A DNA stretch of 20,354 nucleotides from JBFFSQ01 sp041572275 (GCA_041572275.1 JBFFSQ010000033.1:1-20354), one strand, 5' to 3'. Numbered from the stretch's first letter, positions 1 through 7,737 are shown. The notes: generated from the letters alone by a model not told the origin. A program made the numbers and translations.

Positions 1-2
1 GT

Positions 3-8
3 TATAAT
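3..8 (+). promoter_or_regulatory. Possible -10 element upstream of dusA
   Basis: A perfect TATAAT lies at the left edge, 59 bases before the preferred dusA start. The matching -35 would be outside the window, so this is only a candidate. The T-rich stretch after it could equally be the tail of a terminator of an upstream gene. Confidence 0.25.
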
Positions 9-67
9 TTTTTAACTGCTTCTGATGCGTTAATCATCGGTTGTGTCACTATATCTGTGCCCTGGCT

Positions 68-1036
68 ATGATAACTCGGCGTAGGTTTTCTGTTGCTCCC
101 ATGCTGGATTGGACCGATCGTCATGAGCGTTATTTTCTGCGTCTGATTTCTCGCCATGCCTGGCTTTATACTGAAATGGTCACCACTGGCGCAATTCTTT
201 ATGGTGATCGTGATCGACACCTGGCTTTCCATCAGGCGGAACATCCATTGGCCTTGCAGTTGGGTGGCAGTGACCCGCAGGCCCTGGCTGAATGTGCCCG
301 GATTGCGGAAGACTATGGCTATGATGAAGTGAATCTGAATGTGGGCTGTCCCAGTGATCGGGTGAAATCCGGTCGATTTGGTGCCTGTTTGATGGCGGAG
401 CCTCAGATTGTGGCTGAATGTGTGGCGGCTATGAATGCTGTGGTATCGATTCCGGTAACGGTCAAGCATCGCATCGGCATTGATGATCATGACTCCTGGG
501 ATGAGTTGTGTCATTTTGTTGAAGTGGTGGCAGGGGCGGGTTGCCATGTCTTTATTGTGCATGCGCGTAAGGCCTGGCTGCAGGGTCTAAGCCCGAAGCA
601 GAATCGTGAAATTCCTCCCTTACAGTATGATGTTGTTCATCGACTCAAGCAGCGTTATCCTCAGCATGAGTTTGTAATCAATGGCGGCTTGAAAACACTG
701 GACGAGTGTCAGCAGCAGCTAGCCTATATGGATGGCGTGATGCTCGGACGCGAGGTCTATCATAACCCCTATCTGTTAGCAGAGGTCGATCAGCGTATAT
801 ACGGTGATCATGGTGCTATCCCCAGTCGCTATGACATTATTCATCTGTTATTGCCTTATATTGAGGCTGAGCTGGCCAAGGGCACGCGTTTGCATGCCAT
901 GACCCGGCATATTATGGGGCTGTTCCTAGGTGTGCCCGGTGCCCGTGCCTGGCGGCGACACCTGAGTGAAAAAGGTACCCGCCCGGATGCGGATGTGAAT
1001 ACAGTATTAGAAGCCTTGCAGTTTATTCAGACCTGA
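68..1036 (+). CDS. dusA: tRNA-dihydrouridine(20/20a) synthase DusA
   Basis: FMN-dependent enzyme that reduces uridine 20/20a in the tRNA D-loop with NADPH. The 322-residue protein opens with the DusA signature FSVAPMLDWTDRHERYF (about residues 7-23). NVGCPSDRV and SGRFGACLM follow, the latter holding the expected catalytic cysteine (about Cys107). VKHRIGIDD, the HARKAWLQGLSPKQNREIPPL block and INGGL (flavin/phosphate-binding barrel strands) are also present. Length and motif order fit full-length DusA. An in-frame TTG at 41 would add nine residues (MCHYICALA) that do not look like the family, so I take ATG 68; no good ribosome binding site marks either choice. dinB begins 9 bases after the stop, so the two may be co-transcribed. 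Confidence 0.95.
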   Translation: MITRRRFSVAPMLDWTDRHERYFLRLISRHAWLYTEMVTTGAILYGDRDRHLAFHQAEHPLALQLGGSDPQALAECARIAEDYGYDEVNLNVGCPSDRVKSGRFGACLMAEPQIVAECVAAMNAVVSIPVTVKHRIGIDDHDSWDELCHFVEVVAGAGCHVFIVHARKAWLQGLSPKQNREIPPLQYDVVHRLKQRYPQHEFVINGGLKTLDECQQQLAYMDGVMLGREVYHNPYLLAEVDQRIYGDHGAIPSRYDIIHLLLPYIEAELAKGTRLHAMTRHIMGLFLGVPGARAWRRHLSEKGTRPDADVNTVLEALQFIQT

Positions 1037-1045
1037 AGTTATTAC

Positions 1046-2125
1046 ATGAATCGAAAAATCATCCACATCGATATGGATGCGTTTTTTGCGGCAGTCGAGC
1101 AGCGCGATCATCCGCAGTGGCGAGGTCAGCCAGTGATTGTTGGCGGTCAGCCCAATTCTCGTGGCGTGGTAGCGACCTGTAGTTATGAGGCGCGTACCTT
1201 TGGGATTCATTCTGCCATGCCCTCTGCTCGTGCCTATCAGTTATGTCCCCAGGGTATTTTTGTGCATCCACGGATCCCTGTGTATTACCGGGTGTCACAG
1301 CAAATACATGCGGTGTTTCGTGAGTACGCGGAGCGGATTGAGCCGCTATCACTGGATGAGGCTTATCTCGATGTGACAGATACTGAAGCTTGTGGTGGTT
1401 CAGCTTCATTAATGGCTGAAGAAATTCGGCGTAAAATATATCAGGTGACACAACTGACGGCCTCAGCCGGTATTTCCTATAATAAATTTCTGGCTAAAGT
1501 CGCGTCGGATATGAATAAACCCAATGGTCAGTATGTGATCAGGCCTGAGCAGGGTGAGTCATTTGTGGCGCAACTGGCTGTGGGTAAATTTTATGGTGTC
1601 GGCAAGGTGACCGAGGCAAAAATGCATGCGCTGGGGATACGCACCGGGGCTGACCTGAAAGCCTGGTCGAGACAGCAGTTGCGGGACAGTTTTGGAAAAT
1701 CGGGTGATTATTATTATGCAATTGCCCGCGGTATCGACGAGCGTCCGGTAGTGGCCACCCGGCAGCGAAAGTCACTGGGCTCGGAGACCACGTTTGAACA
1801 GGATGTAACGGATGTGTCGCTCATGTACCAGTGTCTGCAGCAACTGGCAGCAGAGGTTTGCGACGCACTCAAGAACAAACAGCTGGCTGCCTATACCGTG
1901 ACGCTAAAGGTGAAATATTCTGATTTTCAACAGGTGACGCGTAGCCAGACCGTGGATGAGCCAGTATATAAGGTAGAACATGTCCATCAGTTGTTACCGA
2001 GATTAATGCAGCGAACTGAAATCTCTCAGCGCAGTGTGCGCTTGCTGGGGATCAGCCTGTCGAAACTGACAGCGGCAGATGATGAGAGCAGTGTGAAACA
2101 GCTTAACTTATTCGATGAGTCGTAG
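1046..2125 (+). CDS. dinB: DNA polymerase IV (Y-family, DinB)
   Basis: Error-prone translesion polymerase acting at stalled replication forks. The 359-residue product has the Y-family catalytic acidic residues in HIDMDAFFAAVEQRD (Asp9) and SLDEAYLDVT (Asp104, Glu105). The steric-gate/fingers region (VVATCSYEARTFGIHSAMP), the palm/thumb motif ASAGISYNKFLAKVASDMNKP and a little-finger domain with KSLGSETTFEQDV follow. The extreme C-terminus, QLNLF at residues 352-356, is a textbook beta-clamp binding pentapeptide, so the protein is complete. It follows dusA by 9 bases. No LexA box (CTG-N10-CAG type) was recognised in the short gap, so any SOS control would have to act upstream of dusA. It converges on the DUF3187 gene with a 20-base gap. 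Confidence 0.96.
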   Translation: MNRKIIHIDMDAFFAAVEQRDHPQWRGQPVIVGGQPNSRGVVATCSYEARTFGIHSAMPSARAYQLCPQGIFVHPRIPVYYRVSQQIHAVFREYAERIEPLSLDEAYLDVTDTEACGGSASLMAEEIRRKIYQVTQLTASAGISYNKFLAKVASDMNKPNGQYVIRPEQGESFVAQLAVGKFYGVGKVTEAKMHALGIRTGADLKAWSRQQLRDSFGKSGDYYYAIARGIDERPVVATRQRKSLGSETTFEQDVTDVSLMYQCLQQLAAEVCDALKNKQLAAYTVTLKVKYSDFQQVTRSQTVDEPVYKVEHVHQLLPRLMQRTEISQRSVRLLGISLSKLTAADDESSVKQLNLFDES

Positions 2126-2145
2126 GACGTGAATGTTGGGTTTGA

Positions 2146-3150
2146 TCAGAACGTTTGCTGCCAACTGAGAATGAAGTTGACGTCAGGGGACGCTTCAGTC
2201 TGGATGTCTTCAGCAACTGCGATATCTACAACAGTGTCTTTATTGATCATGTAACTGCCGCCAAATGTGAGCTGAATCACCGGGCCAAGAAATCTGAGTG
2301 AGGAATCATAGAAGGCTGAGTGGCTATCGATCTGGGCTTTGAGTTGTATCCGTTGCCAGGGCTGAAACTGGAAACCAGCACTACCAAATATCGCCTGACG
2401 ACGATGGCGGTCACTCAGTACGTCACTGTCTCCCATGAGTAACAGGCCCAGGTTGCCATAGAACCAGCTGCTGTCATCAGTCTGCAGGTTGAGTGCGGCC
2501 CATAGTGCAAGGTCAGTGCTGCCACTGCCGGTGAGTTTGTGGCTATCACCGCTAGGCAGTTTCAGGCTGGCCCAGTAGCTAATAGAAAAGTCATGGCTTT
2601 GAATAGATTGGAAGCCAGTTTGAAGGCTGATATCACCAAGGTCGAGCTGGCGTTCTGTAAACAGAAGTGAAGCTGATGCACCGTCCTGATATTCGATATG
2701 TAGTTGATCGGTAGGGAATAGTGGGCGAATACCTTCAGGCAGGCCGAGCATGTCATGATAGTTGTCAATCCAGTCGTCCATGAAGCCGCCGCTGTGGCCA
2801 ATGATGGGTAGCTGGAAGCGCAACATCCAGTCAGGGTTCAGGCCGTAATCAAACATCAGATTCAGGCGGTAGCTTTCGATATCGATGTGCAAAAACTCGC
2901 TATCGACCTGTTGTCTATTGATGGTGTTGCTGAGGTTCAGGTTTGCGTGAAAAGCGGTTTGTTCAGGCTTGATGATATGCGCAGAAACCGGTGCAGGTAG
3001 GCCATAGATCATGACCAGTGGGTTCTGGTCGTGGCTGTAAAATGGGCGTGGAGTACTGGCCTGGGCAGGGGTGCTGATGATGAGTGGCATAATCAGCAGG
3101 CAATAAAAAACCCTGTTGCCAGTGAAGTCAACAGGGTTTTTAGCGTACAT
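2146..3150 (-). CDS. DUF3187-family exported (probable outer-membrane) protein
   Basis: A 334-residue protein with an N-terminal signal peptide: short n-region to Arg13, hydrophobic VFYCLLIMPLII, and a likely cleavage after AQA (about residue 31). The mature part begins with NPLVMIYGLPAP and contains PSGDSHKLTGSGSTDLAL, both typical of DUF3187 proteins as I know them. It has alternating amphipathic strands and ends in an aromatic residue (WQQTF), as outer-membrane beta-barrels do. Function is unknown. The start at ATG 3150 has no visible Shine-Dalgarno, but starting at the next Met (3090) would destroy the signal peptide. It lies 13 bases downstream of the cytochrome gene on the same strand, and a perfect terminator hairpin occupies roughly codons 4-15, so its expression is probably separated from, or attenuated after, the cytochrome transcript. 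Confidence 0.75.
   Translation of the reverse strand: MYAKNPVDFTGNRVFYCLLIMPLIISTPAQASTPRPFYSHDQNPLVMIYGLPAPVSAHIIKPEQTAFHANLNLSNTINRQQVDSEFLHIDIESYRLNLMFDYGLNPDWMLRFQLPIIGHSGGFMDDWIDNYHDMLGLPEGIRPLFPTDQLHIEYQDGASASLLFTERQLDLGDISLQTGFQSIQSHDFSISYWASLKLPSGDSHKLTGSGSTDLALWAALNLQTDDSSWFYGNLGLLLMGDSDVLSDRHRRQAIFGSAGFQFQPWQRIQLKAQIDSHSAFYDSSLRFLGPVIQLTFGGSYMINKDTVVDIAVAEDIQTEASPDVNFILSWQQTF
3106..3141 (-). terminator. Intrinsic terminator after the cytochrome c gene, inside the next ORF
   Basis: A perfect 13-bp inverted repeat (AAAAACCCTGTTG at 3106-3118, CAACAGGGTTTTT at 3129-3141) flanks a 10-base loop. Each arm carries an A or T run on its outer side, so it reads as a terminator in both directions. 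On the minus strand it lies 22 bases after the cytochrome stop codon. It is also within the first 15 codons of the DUF3187 ORF, and its U-tract encodes the start of that signal peptide's hydrophobic core. Confidence 0.85.
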
Positions 3151-3163
3151 AAGCTGGCTGAAA

Positions 3164-3469
3164 TTATTTCAGGCTGCTGTAGTAGGCTGCCAGGTTAGCC
3201 ATGTCTGCATCAGACAGAGGCTTGGCCATCGCATTCATAGTAGGGTCTTTACGAGTGCCGTCTTTGAATGCTTTCAGCTGTTTGGCGATGTAGCCTTCTT
3301 TCTGGCCTTTCAGGTTAGGGTAAGTAGGCATTTTGCCAATACCATCAGTACCGTGACAGGCTGCGCATACAGCGGCTTTAGCTTTGCCTGCAGCGGCATC
3401 GCCAGCTACAGCGTTTGCAGAAATAGTCAGTGCAGAGGCTGCCATCAGAGCCAGGATTTGCTTCTTCAT
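3164..3469 (-). CDS. Periplasmic monohaem cytochrome c (class I, c553/c4-like)
   Basis: Small electron carrier of 101 residues. A Sec signal peptide (MKKQILALMAASALTISANAVA) is cleaved before GDAAAGKA. The mature protein has one haem attachment motif CAACH (residues 35-39), the PNLKGQ segment, and a distal methionine-containing DPTMNAMAKPLSDADMANLAAYYSSL helix. That Met would be the sixth haem ligand. The layout matches single-domain c-type cytochromes that shuttle electrons to terminal oxidases or reductases; the partner cannot be told from sequence. A good ribosome binding site (CTGGAG, 8 bases before ATG) supports the start. The gene is transcribed away from rpe, across a roughly 320-base gap, and is followed by a strong terminator hairpin. 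Confidence 0.9.
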   Translation of the reverse strand: MKKQILALMAASALTISANAVAGDAAAGKAKAAVCAACHGTDGIGKMPTYPNLKGQKEGYIAKQLKAFKDGTRKDPTMNAMAKPLSDADMANLAAYYSSLK

Positions 3470-3789
3470 CGAGTTACTCCAGAGTAATTTTTACATATTC
3501 ATTAAAATCTTCGACCGAGAATTGTGGCAGAGCCAGCCATCAAAGTAAATTATAGATTGTTAATATAGCGAGTCGAGCCCGGGTTGTTTTTCATTTTGTT
3601 AATAAAATCAATTAGTTATGTTCTTTTTTGTCGGTATTAGTTGTAACCAGTGATGCTGTGGCCTGAATATATGACAGCGAAAATTAGTGAATGTTTAGTG
3701 TTTATGGCTAGATTTTGAGCTGAAAATCCCTGATTTATCAGGTAAAGTGTGCAGCTCTTTGAATTTTGGCTCCAGGTGAGGAACAGAAT
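3470..3789 (+). other. AT-rich divergent intergenic region between cytochrome c and rpe
   Basis: About 320 bases without a convincing gene. It must hold the promoters of both divergent genes. I see AT-rich stretches and a small dyad ATTTT-N6-AAAAT near 3594-3609, but no hexamer pair convincing enough to call and no RNA gene. The right end carries the rpe ribosome binding site (AGGTGAGG, about 3774-3781). Confidence 0.6.
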
Positions 3790-4482
3790 ATGGCAGATTT
3801 CAAAATTGCCCCATCAATATTATCAGCAGACTTTGCTCGTCTGGGTGAAGAAGTGGATAACGTGATCAAATCCGGTGCAGATATTGTGCATTTTGATGTT
3901 ATGGATAACCACTATGTTCCTAACCTGACGATTGGGCCTCTGGTGTGTGATGCGCTACGCAAGCACGGCGTTACAGCAGAAATTGATGTGCATTTAATGG
4001 TTAAACCTGTTGATCGTATCATTCCTGATTTTGCAAAAGCCGGTGCTTCTTATATTACTTTTCATCCAGAAGGTTCCGAGCATATTGACCGCACTCTGCA
4101 AATGATTCGCGAATTGGGCTGTAAGTCTGGTCTGGTATTTAATCCTGCCACACCGTTGGATTGCCTGAAATATGTGATGGACAAGGTTGATATGATTCTA
4201 CTGATGTCAGTTAACCCAGGTTTTGGCGGTCAGTCATTTATTCCCGCGACTTTGGATAAGCTGCGCGAAGCCCGCAAGCTGATTGATGAGTCGGGTTATG
4301 ATATTCGTCTGGAAATCGATGGCGGCGTTAAAGTTGATAACATTCGTGAAATTGCAGAAGCTGGTGCAGATACCTTTGTTGCCGGTTCAGCTATTTTTGG
4401 TGCCGTTGGCGCCAACGATGCCAATGACTACGATACTGTAGTTGGCGCAATGCGTGACGAGTTAGCTAAAGCGAACGTATAG
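3790..4482 (+). CDS. rpe: Ribulose-phosphate 3-epimerase
   Basis: Interconverts ribulose 5-phosphate and xylulose 5-phosphate in the pentose phosphate (and, where present, ribulose monophosphate or Calvin) pathway. The 230-residue TIM barrel begins MADFKIAPSILSADFARLG. It carries the metal ligands His34 and Asp36 (HFDVMDNHYVPN), His68 (DVHLM) and Asp177 (EIDGGV), the MSVNPGFGGQSF loop, and the phosphate-binding VAGSAIFG. All expected active-site residues are present. An in-frame TTG at 3766 would add eight residues. ATG 3790 is preferred because AGGTGAGG lies 8 bases upstream and the family starts there. gph follows after 132 bases, an order typical of gammaproteobacteria. Confidence 0.96.
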   Translation: MADFKIAPSILSADFARLGEEVDNVIKSGADIVHFDVMDNHYVPNLTIGPLVCDALRKHGVTAEIDVHLMVKPVDRIIPDFAKAGASYITFHPEGSEHIDRTLQMIRELGCKSGLVFNPATPLDCLKYVMDKVDMILLMSVNPGFGGQSFIPATLDKLREARKLIDESGYDIRLEIDGGVKVDNIREIAEAGADTFVAGSAIFGAVGANDANDYDTVVGAMRDELAKANV

Positions 4483-4584
4483 TTTTTTACCACGGGAATA
4501 TGGAGATTTTAGAGCTGTAACAGGTTTGGTTGGTTGTTGACTTGAATGCTGCCTGAGTCTCTGTGTTCATTGTGGTTTACGTAA

Positions 4585-4598
4585 CCCCCCCTTTTTTT
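4585..4598 (+). repeat. C7T7 homopolymer tract in the gph leader
   Basis: Seven C followed by seven T lie 16 bases upstream of the gph start codon, just before its ribosome binding site (CGGAG). Adjacent homopolymers of this length are slippage-prone and would alter the leader length rather than the coding frame. Confidence 0.5.
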
Positions 4599-4614
4599 GT
4601 TTTCGGAGTAGTAA

Positions 4615-5292
4615 ATGGCTATTAAGAAACCAGCCATGGTATTGATTGATGTGGATGGGACGCTTGTCGATAGCGTGCCGGATCTGGCCTATTGTGTTGA
4701 TGAAATGTTAAAACAGCTGGATATGCCCGTACGTGGTGAAGACCGTGTGCGTCACTGGGTTGGCAACGGTGTTGAGCGACTGGTGCGTCGTGGCTTGATT
4801 AACCAGCTCGATGGTGAGCCGGATGAAGATCTGTTTGAAAAGGCCATGCCAATTTTTACTGATTTGTATGCCGTCAATACATCAAAACGCAGTTGTCTGT
4901 ATCCTGGCGTAAAAGAGGCGCTGGAGTTTCTGAAAACCACAGGTGTAAAGATTGGTTGTGTCACCAACAAGGCAGCACAATTTACATTGCCGATTCTGAA
5001 AGATCTGGGTATCGCTGATTATTTCGAGATCGTGGTTTGCGGAGATACGCTGGATAAGAAAAAGCCGGATCCATTGCCGCTATTGTATGCAGCCGAACAG
5101 CTCGGTGTAACACCGGAGCAATCATTAATGTTGGGTGATTCTATGAGTGATGTGAAAGCTGCGCGTGCGGCTGGTTTTGACATTGTTTGTATGTCATACG
5201 GTTACAACCACGGTGAAGATATTCGTGATTATAATCCCGATGCAGTGGTGGACTCGATGAATGACATCCAGCAGGTTGTAAGCTGGAACTGA
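4615..5292 (+). CDS. gph: Phosphoglycolate phosphatase (HAD superfamily)
   Basis: Dephosphorylates 2-phosphoglycolate, formed for example during repair of oxidised DNA 3' ends or by RuBisCO oxygenation. The 225-residue protein has all four HAD motifs: I, DVDGTLVDS (nucleophile Asp12, acid/base Asp14); II, CVTNKAAQF; III, the Lys in DKKKPDPLPLLYA; IV, MLGDSMSDVKAARAAG. An alpha-helical cap sits between motifs I and II, with the usual RSCLYPGVKEAL before motif II, as in bacterial Gph. ATG 4615 is supported by CGGAG 6-8 bases upstream. Its position between rpe and trpE is a conserved gammaproteobacterial arrangement. No terminator is visible after it. Confidence 0.92.
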   Translation: MAIKKPAMVLIDVDGTLVDSVPDLAYCVDEMLKQLDMPVRGEDRVRHWVGNGVERLVRRGLINQLDGEPDEDLFEKAMPIFTDLYAVNTSKRSCLYPGVKEALEFLKTTGVKIGCVTNKAAQFTLPILKDLGIADYFEIVVCGDTLDKKKPDPLPLLYAAEQLGVTPEQSLMLGDSMSDVKAARAAGFDIVCMSYGYNHGEDIRDYNPDAVVDSMNDIQQVVSWN

Positions 5293-5403
5293 TAATTAAA
5301 TGCCGTGGCGAGCTTTGATCTGTGAATAAGGCTACTATAGGTACTTGTTTCAGGCAAAGCCAGCCCGGCAAAGATGGCGCAAATATGCATTTACTTTTCA
5401 GAC

Positions 5404-5426
5404 AGACCGATATGCGGTCTTATACA
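5404..5426 (+). promoter_or_regulatory. Dyad and possible -10 in the trpE leader
   Basis: AGACCG-N5-CGGTCT (5404-5420) is a perfect 6-bp dyad placed directly before TATACA (5421-5426), which could be a -10 hexamer. A weak TTCAGA at 5397-5402 would be the -35 with an 18-base spacer. That puts the dyad in the promoter spacer, as expected of a repressor site. It does not resemble the enteric TrpR operator (CTAGT type). No Trp-rich leader peptide was found between 5293 and 5497. Two copies of TTGTAAG occur at 5447 and 5455. Confidence 0.3.
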
Positions 5427-5497
5427 ACATGGCGATGGTGACAGGATTGTAAGCTTGTAAGTATCGTATTGCATGAAAAAAATGTCTGGAAAAAAAT

Positions 5498-6985
5498 ATG
5501 ACGCCTGAACAATTTACTGAATTAAGCCAACAGAACTTTACCCATATTCCACTGGTGCGTGAGGTTCTGGCTGATCTGGATACCCCTCTCAGTACTTATC
5601 TCAAGTTGGCCAATGGCCCTTATTCTTATTTGTTTGAATCAGTGCATGGTGGTGAGAAGTGGGGTCGTTATTCCATTATCGGCATGCCCTGTCATAAGCG
5701 TATTAAGGTTTTTGGTCATGACATTGTCATCGAAAATGATGGCGAGGACAGTGAACGGATCAGTGTTGATGATCCCCTTGAATGGATAGAAAATTACCAG
5801 CAGCAATTCAAAGTTGCCGAGCTGGAAGGACTGCCTCGTTTTACCGGTGGCCTGGTGGGTTATTTTGGTTATGACACCATTCGATACATCGAGCCTCGTC
5901 TGGCTAATGATGATAAACCGGATACACTGAATACACCTGATATTCTGTTGATGCAGTCTGAAGAAGTGGTGGTATTTGATAATCTCAGCGGCAAACTATA
6001 CCTGATTGTGCAGGTGGACCCTTCACAGGAGAATGCCTATGCGTTGGGTCAGCAGCGATTGAGTCAGCTAGAGCGACTGCTACGTGAATCTATACCTACG
6101 TATAAGCCAGCAGCCAGAAGTCGCCAGATACAGGAAACTGATTTTGTATCCGGCTTTACCGAAGAGGGCTTTAAACAGGCCGTTAGAAAGGCGCGGGAAT
6201 ACATTATCGATGGTGATGTAATGCAGGTCGTATTGTCGCAGCGTATGTCGATACCTTATCAGGCACCACCCCTTGATCTATATCGCTCCCTGCGTAGTTT
6301 GAACCCATCACCCTATATGTATTATCTGGATTTGGGCGATCATTATGTGGTGGGGTCATCGCCAGAAATTCTGGTTCGCCTTGAAGATAATGAGGTGACC
6401 GTGCGGCCGATTGCGGGAACGCGGCCACGTGGTAGAGATGAAGCAGAAGATCATATGATGGAACAGGAATTGCTGGCTGATCCCAAAGAATTGGCTGAGC
6501 ACCTGATGCTCATCGATCTGGGGCGTAATGATGCTGGGCGCGTGAGTAAGATTGGTTCAGTTAAATTGACTGACAAGATGATCATTGAACGTTATTCCCA
6601 TGTTATGCATATCGTCTCGAATGTTACTGGAGAGTTGAATACCGGCATGACGGCAATGGATGTGTTACGAGCAACTTTTCCTGCCGGTACCGTGAGTGGA
6701 GCGCCAAAAATTCGTGCTATGGAAATCATTGATGAACTGGAGCCTGTTAAGCGAGGCGTCTATTCTGGTGCTGTGGGTTATTTATCCTGGAATGGCAGTA
6801 TGGATACCGCAATTGCGATTCGTACAGCGGTGATCAAGGATAATACCCTGAGTATTCAGGCTGGGGCTGGCATTGTCTATGATTCACTGCCCGAAAATGA
6901 ATGGGCTGAAACCATGAATAAAGGGCGTGCTGTGTTCCGTGCAGTAGCCATGGCTGAAGCAGGTCTTGATGGTTCACATCGATAG
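5498..6985 (+). CDS. trpE: Anthranilate synthase component I
   Basis: Converts chorismate and ammonia (from glutamine via TrpG) to anthranilate, the first step of tryptophan synthesis. The 495-residue protein has the N-terminal regulatory domain with the tryptophan-binding L-x-E-S motif (LFES, residues 45-48). The C-terminal chorismate-binding domain contains NPSPYMYYLD, SSPEILVR, RPIAGTRPRG, LIDLGRNDAGRVS, SHVMHIVSNVTGEL, TFPAGTVSGAPKIRAMEIIDELEP and GAGIVYDS. The LDLGRND form with the tryptophan motif marks TrpE rather than PabB or a salicylate/isochorismate enzyme. Feedback inhibition by tryptophan is therefore expected. The start ATG 5498 has TCTGGA about 8 bases upstream. trpG follows 164 bases later, after a hairpin over the stop codon. 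Confidence 0.96.
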   Translation: MTPEQFTELSQQNFTHIPLVREVLADLDTPLSTYLKLANGPYSYLFESVHGGEKWGRYSIIGMPCHKRIKVFGHDIVIENDGEDSERISVDDPLEWIENYQQQFKVAELEGLPRFTGGLVGYFGYDTIRYIEPRLANDDKPDTLNTPDILLMQSEEVVVFDNLSGKLYLIVQVDPSQENAYALGQQRLSQLERLLRESIPTYKPAARSRQIQETDFVSGFTEEGFKQAVRKAREYIIDGDVMQVVLSQRMSIPYQAPPLDLYRSLRSLNPSPYMYYLDLGDHYVVGSSPEILVRLEDNEVTVRPIAGTRPRGRDEAEDHMMEQELLADPKELAEHLMLIDLGRNDAGRVSKIGSVKLTDKMIIERYSHVMHIVSNVTGELNTGMTAMDVLRATFPAGTVSGAPKIRAMEIIDELEPVKRGVYSGAVGYLSWNGSMDTAIAIRTAVIKDNTLSIQAGAGIVYDSLPENEWAETMNKGRAVFRAVAMAEAGLDGSHR

Positions 6986-7004
6986 TTCGTTGTCGATGTG
7001 TTTT
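6975..7004 (+). terminator. Terminator-like hairpin over the trpE stop codon
   Basis: CACATCGA (6975-6982) and TCGATGTG (6993-7000) form a perfect 8-bp stem. The trpE stop TAG (6983-6985) sits in the 10-base loop and TTTT follows directly. The stem is short and the U-tract modest, so termination may be partial. Its position suggests that trpE and trpGDC are transcribed as separate or attenuated units. Confidence 0.5.
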
Positions 7005-7015
7005 AAAAGGTTGGC

Positions 7016-7117
7016 ATGACGATGTTCTGTTCACGTATGGTGAGCTATACGGTTTTTGAATATTTTATGATTGCACTGATTCTAAAGAGTATAAAAAATA
7101 CCCAGGATGCCCTGTAG
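7016..7117 (+). CDS. Possible 33-residue small protein between trpE and trpG
   Basis: An ATG-started frame of 33 codons with AAAAGG about 6 bases upstream. The middle is hydrophobic (about residues 13-23, VFEYFMIALIL) after a short polar start, like a tiny membrane peptide. It contains no tryptophan, so it is not a classical trp leader peptide. I do not recognise it; it may be chance in an AT-rich gap. Confidence 0.2.
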   Translation: MTMFCSRMVSYTVFEYFMIALILKSIKNTQDAL

Positions 7118-7149
7118 CGATTGCAGGAGCCGATGGAGAAAGCAACACC

Positions 7150-7728
7150 ATGATGCTAATGATTGATAACTATGATTCGTTTACCTATAACCTGGTGCAA
7201 TACCTGGGTGAGTTGGGTGCCGATGTTGTGGTGCATCGAAATGACCAGATTACCTTGGCTGATATCGAGAAAATGCAACCCGAGCGTATCATGATTTCAC
7301 CGGGGCCCTGTACACCTAATGAGGCGGGGATCTCTATGGATGTTATCAGGCACTTTGCTGGCAAGGTTCCTATACTGGGTGTCTGTCTGGGGCACCAGAG
7401 TATCGGTCAGGTGTTTGGTGGCAATATTATCCATGCCAGGGAGATCATGCACGGTAAAACCTCGATGATTCATCATAAGGGTGTGGGAGTGTTCAAAGGG
7501 TTAACGAATCCCTATGAAGCGACGCGTTATCATTCGCTGGTCATTGAAAAAGACAGTTTACCTGCATGTCTTGAAATTACCGCATGGACTGAAAACGCAG
7601 ATGGTAGTATGGATGAAATTATGGGTGTGCGTCATAAAGAACTTGATGTCGAAGGCGTACAGTTTCATCCTGAATCGATACTTACACAGCACGGGCATGA
7701 CCTGTTAAAGAATTTTTTAGAGACATAA
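7150..7728 (+). CDS. trpG: Anthranilate synthase component II (glutamine amidotransferase)
   Basis: Class I glutamine amidotransferase that supplies ammonia to TrpE. The 192-residue protein begins MLMIDNYDSFTYNLVQYLGELG and has the oxyanion strand ISPGPCTPNEAG (about 49-60). The nucleophile Cys79 lies in GVCLGHQSIGQ, and His173/Glu175 in VQFHPESILT, completing the triad. It is monofunctional, not fused to TrpE or TrpD. It could also serve PabB in folate synthesis, as dual-use TrpG/PabA does in some bacteria; its place directly before trpDC favours tryptophan. The start at ATG 7150 (or ATG 7153) is preceded by GGAG about 11 bases upstream. Confidence 0.95.
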   Translation: MMLMIDNYDSFTYNLVQYLGELGADVVVHRNDQITLADIEKMQPERIMISPGPCTPNEAGISMDVIRHFAGKVPILGVCLGHQSIGQVFGGNIIHAREIMHGKTSMIHHKGVGVFKGLTNPYEATRYHSLVIEKDSLPACLEITAWTENADGSMDEIMGVRHKELDVEGVQFHPESILTQHGHDLLKNFLET

Positions 7729-7737
7729 AAATCGTCT

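Noticed and set aside
2..562. 186-codon open frame on the minus strand
   Set aside because: Lies fully antisense to dusA, has low-complexity unrecognisable sequence, and dusA is unmistakable.
3116..3487. 123-codon plus-strand frame
   Set aside because: It is antisense to the cytochrome c gene, whose signal peptide, CAACH motif and ribosome site are clear.
5473..5508. Short frame (MKKMSGKKYDA) overlapping the trpE start, considered as a trp leader peptide
   Set aside because: No tryptophan codons, no ribosome site, and no terminator/antiterminator pair after it.
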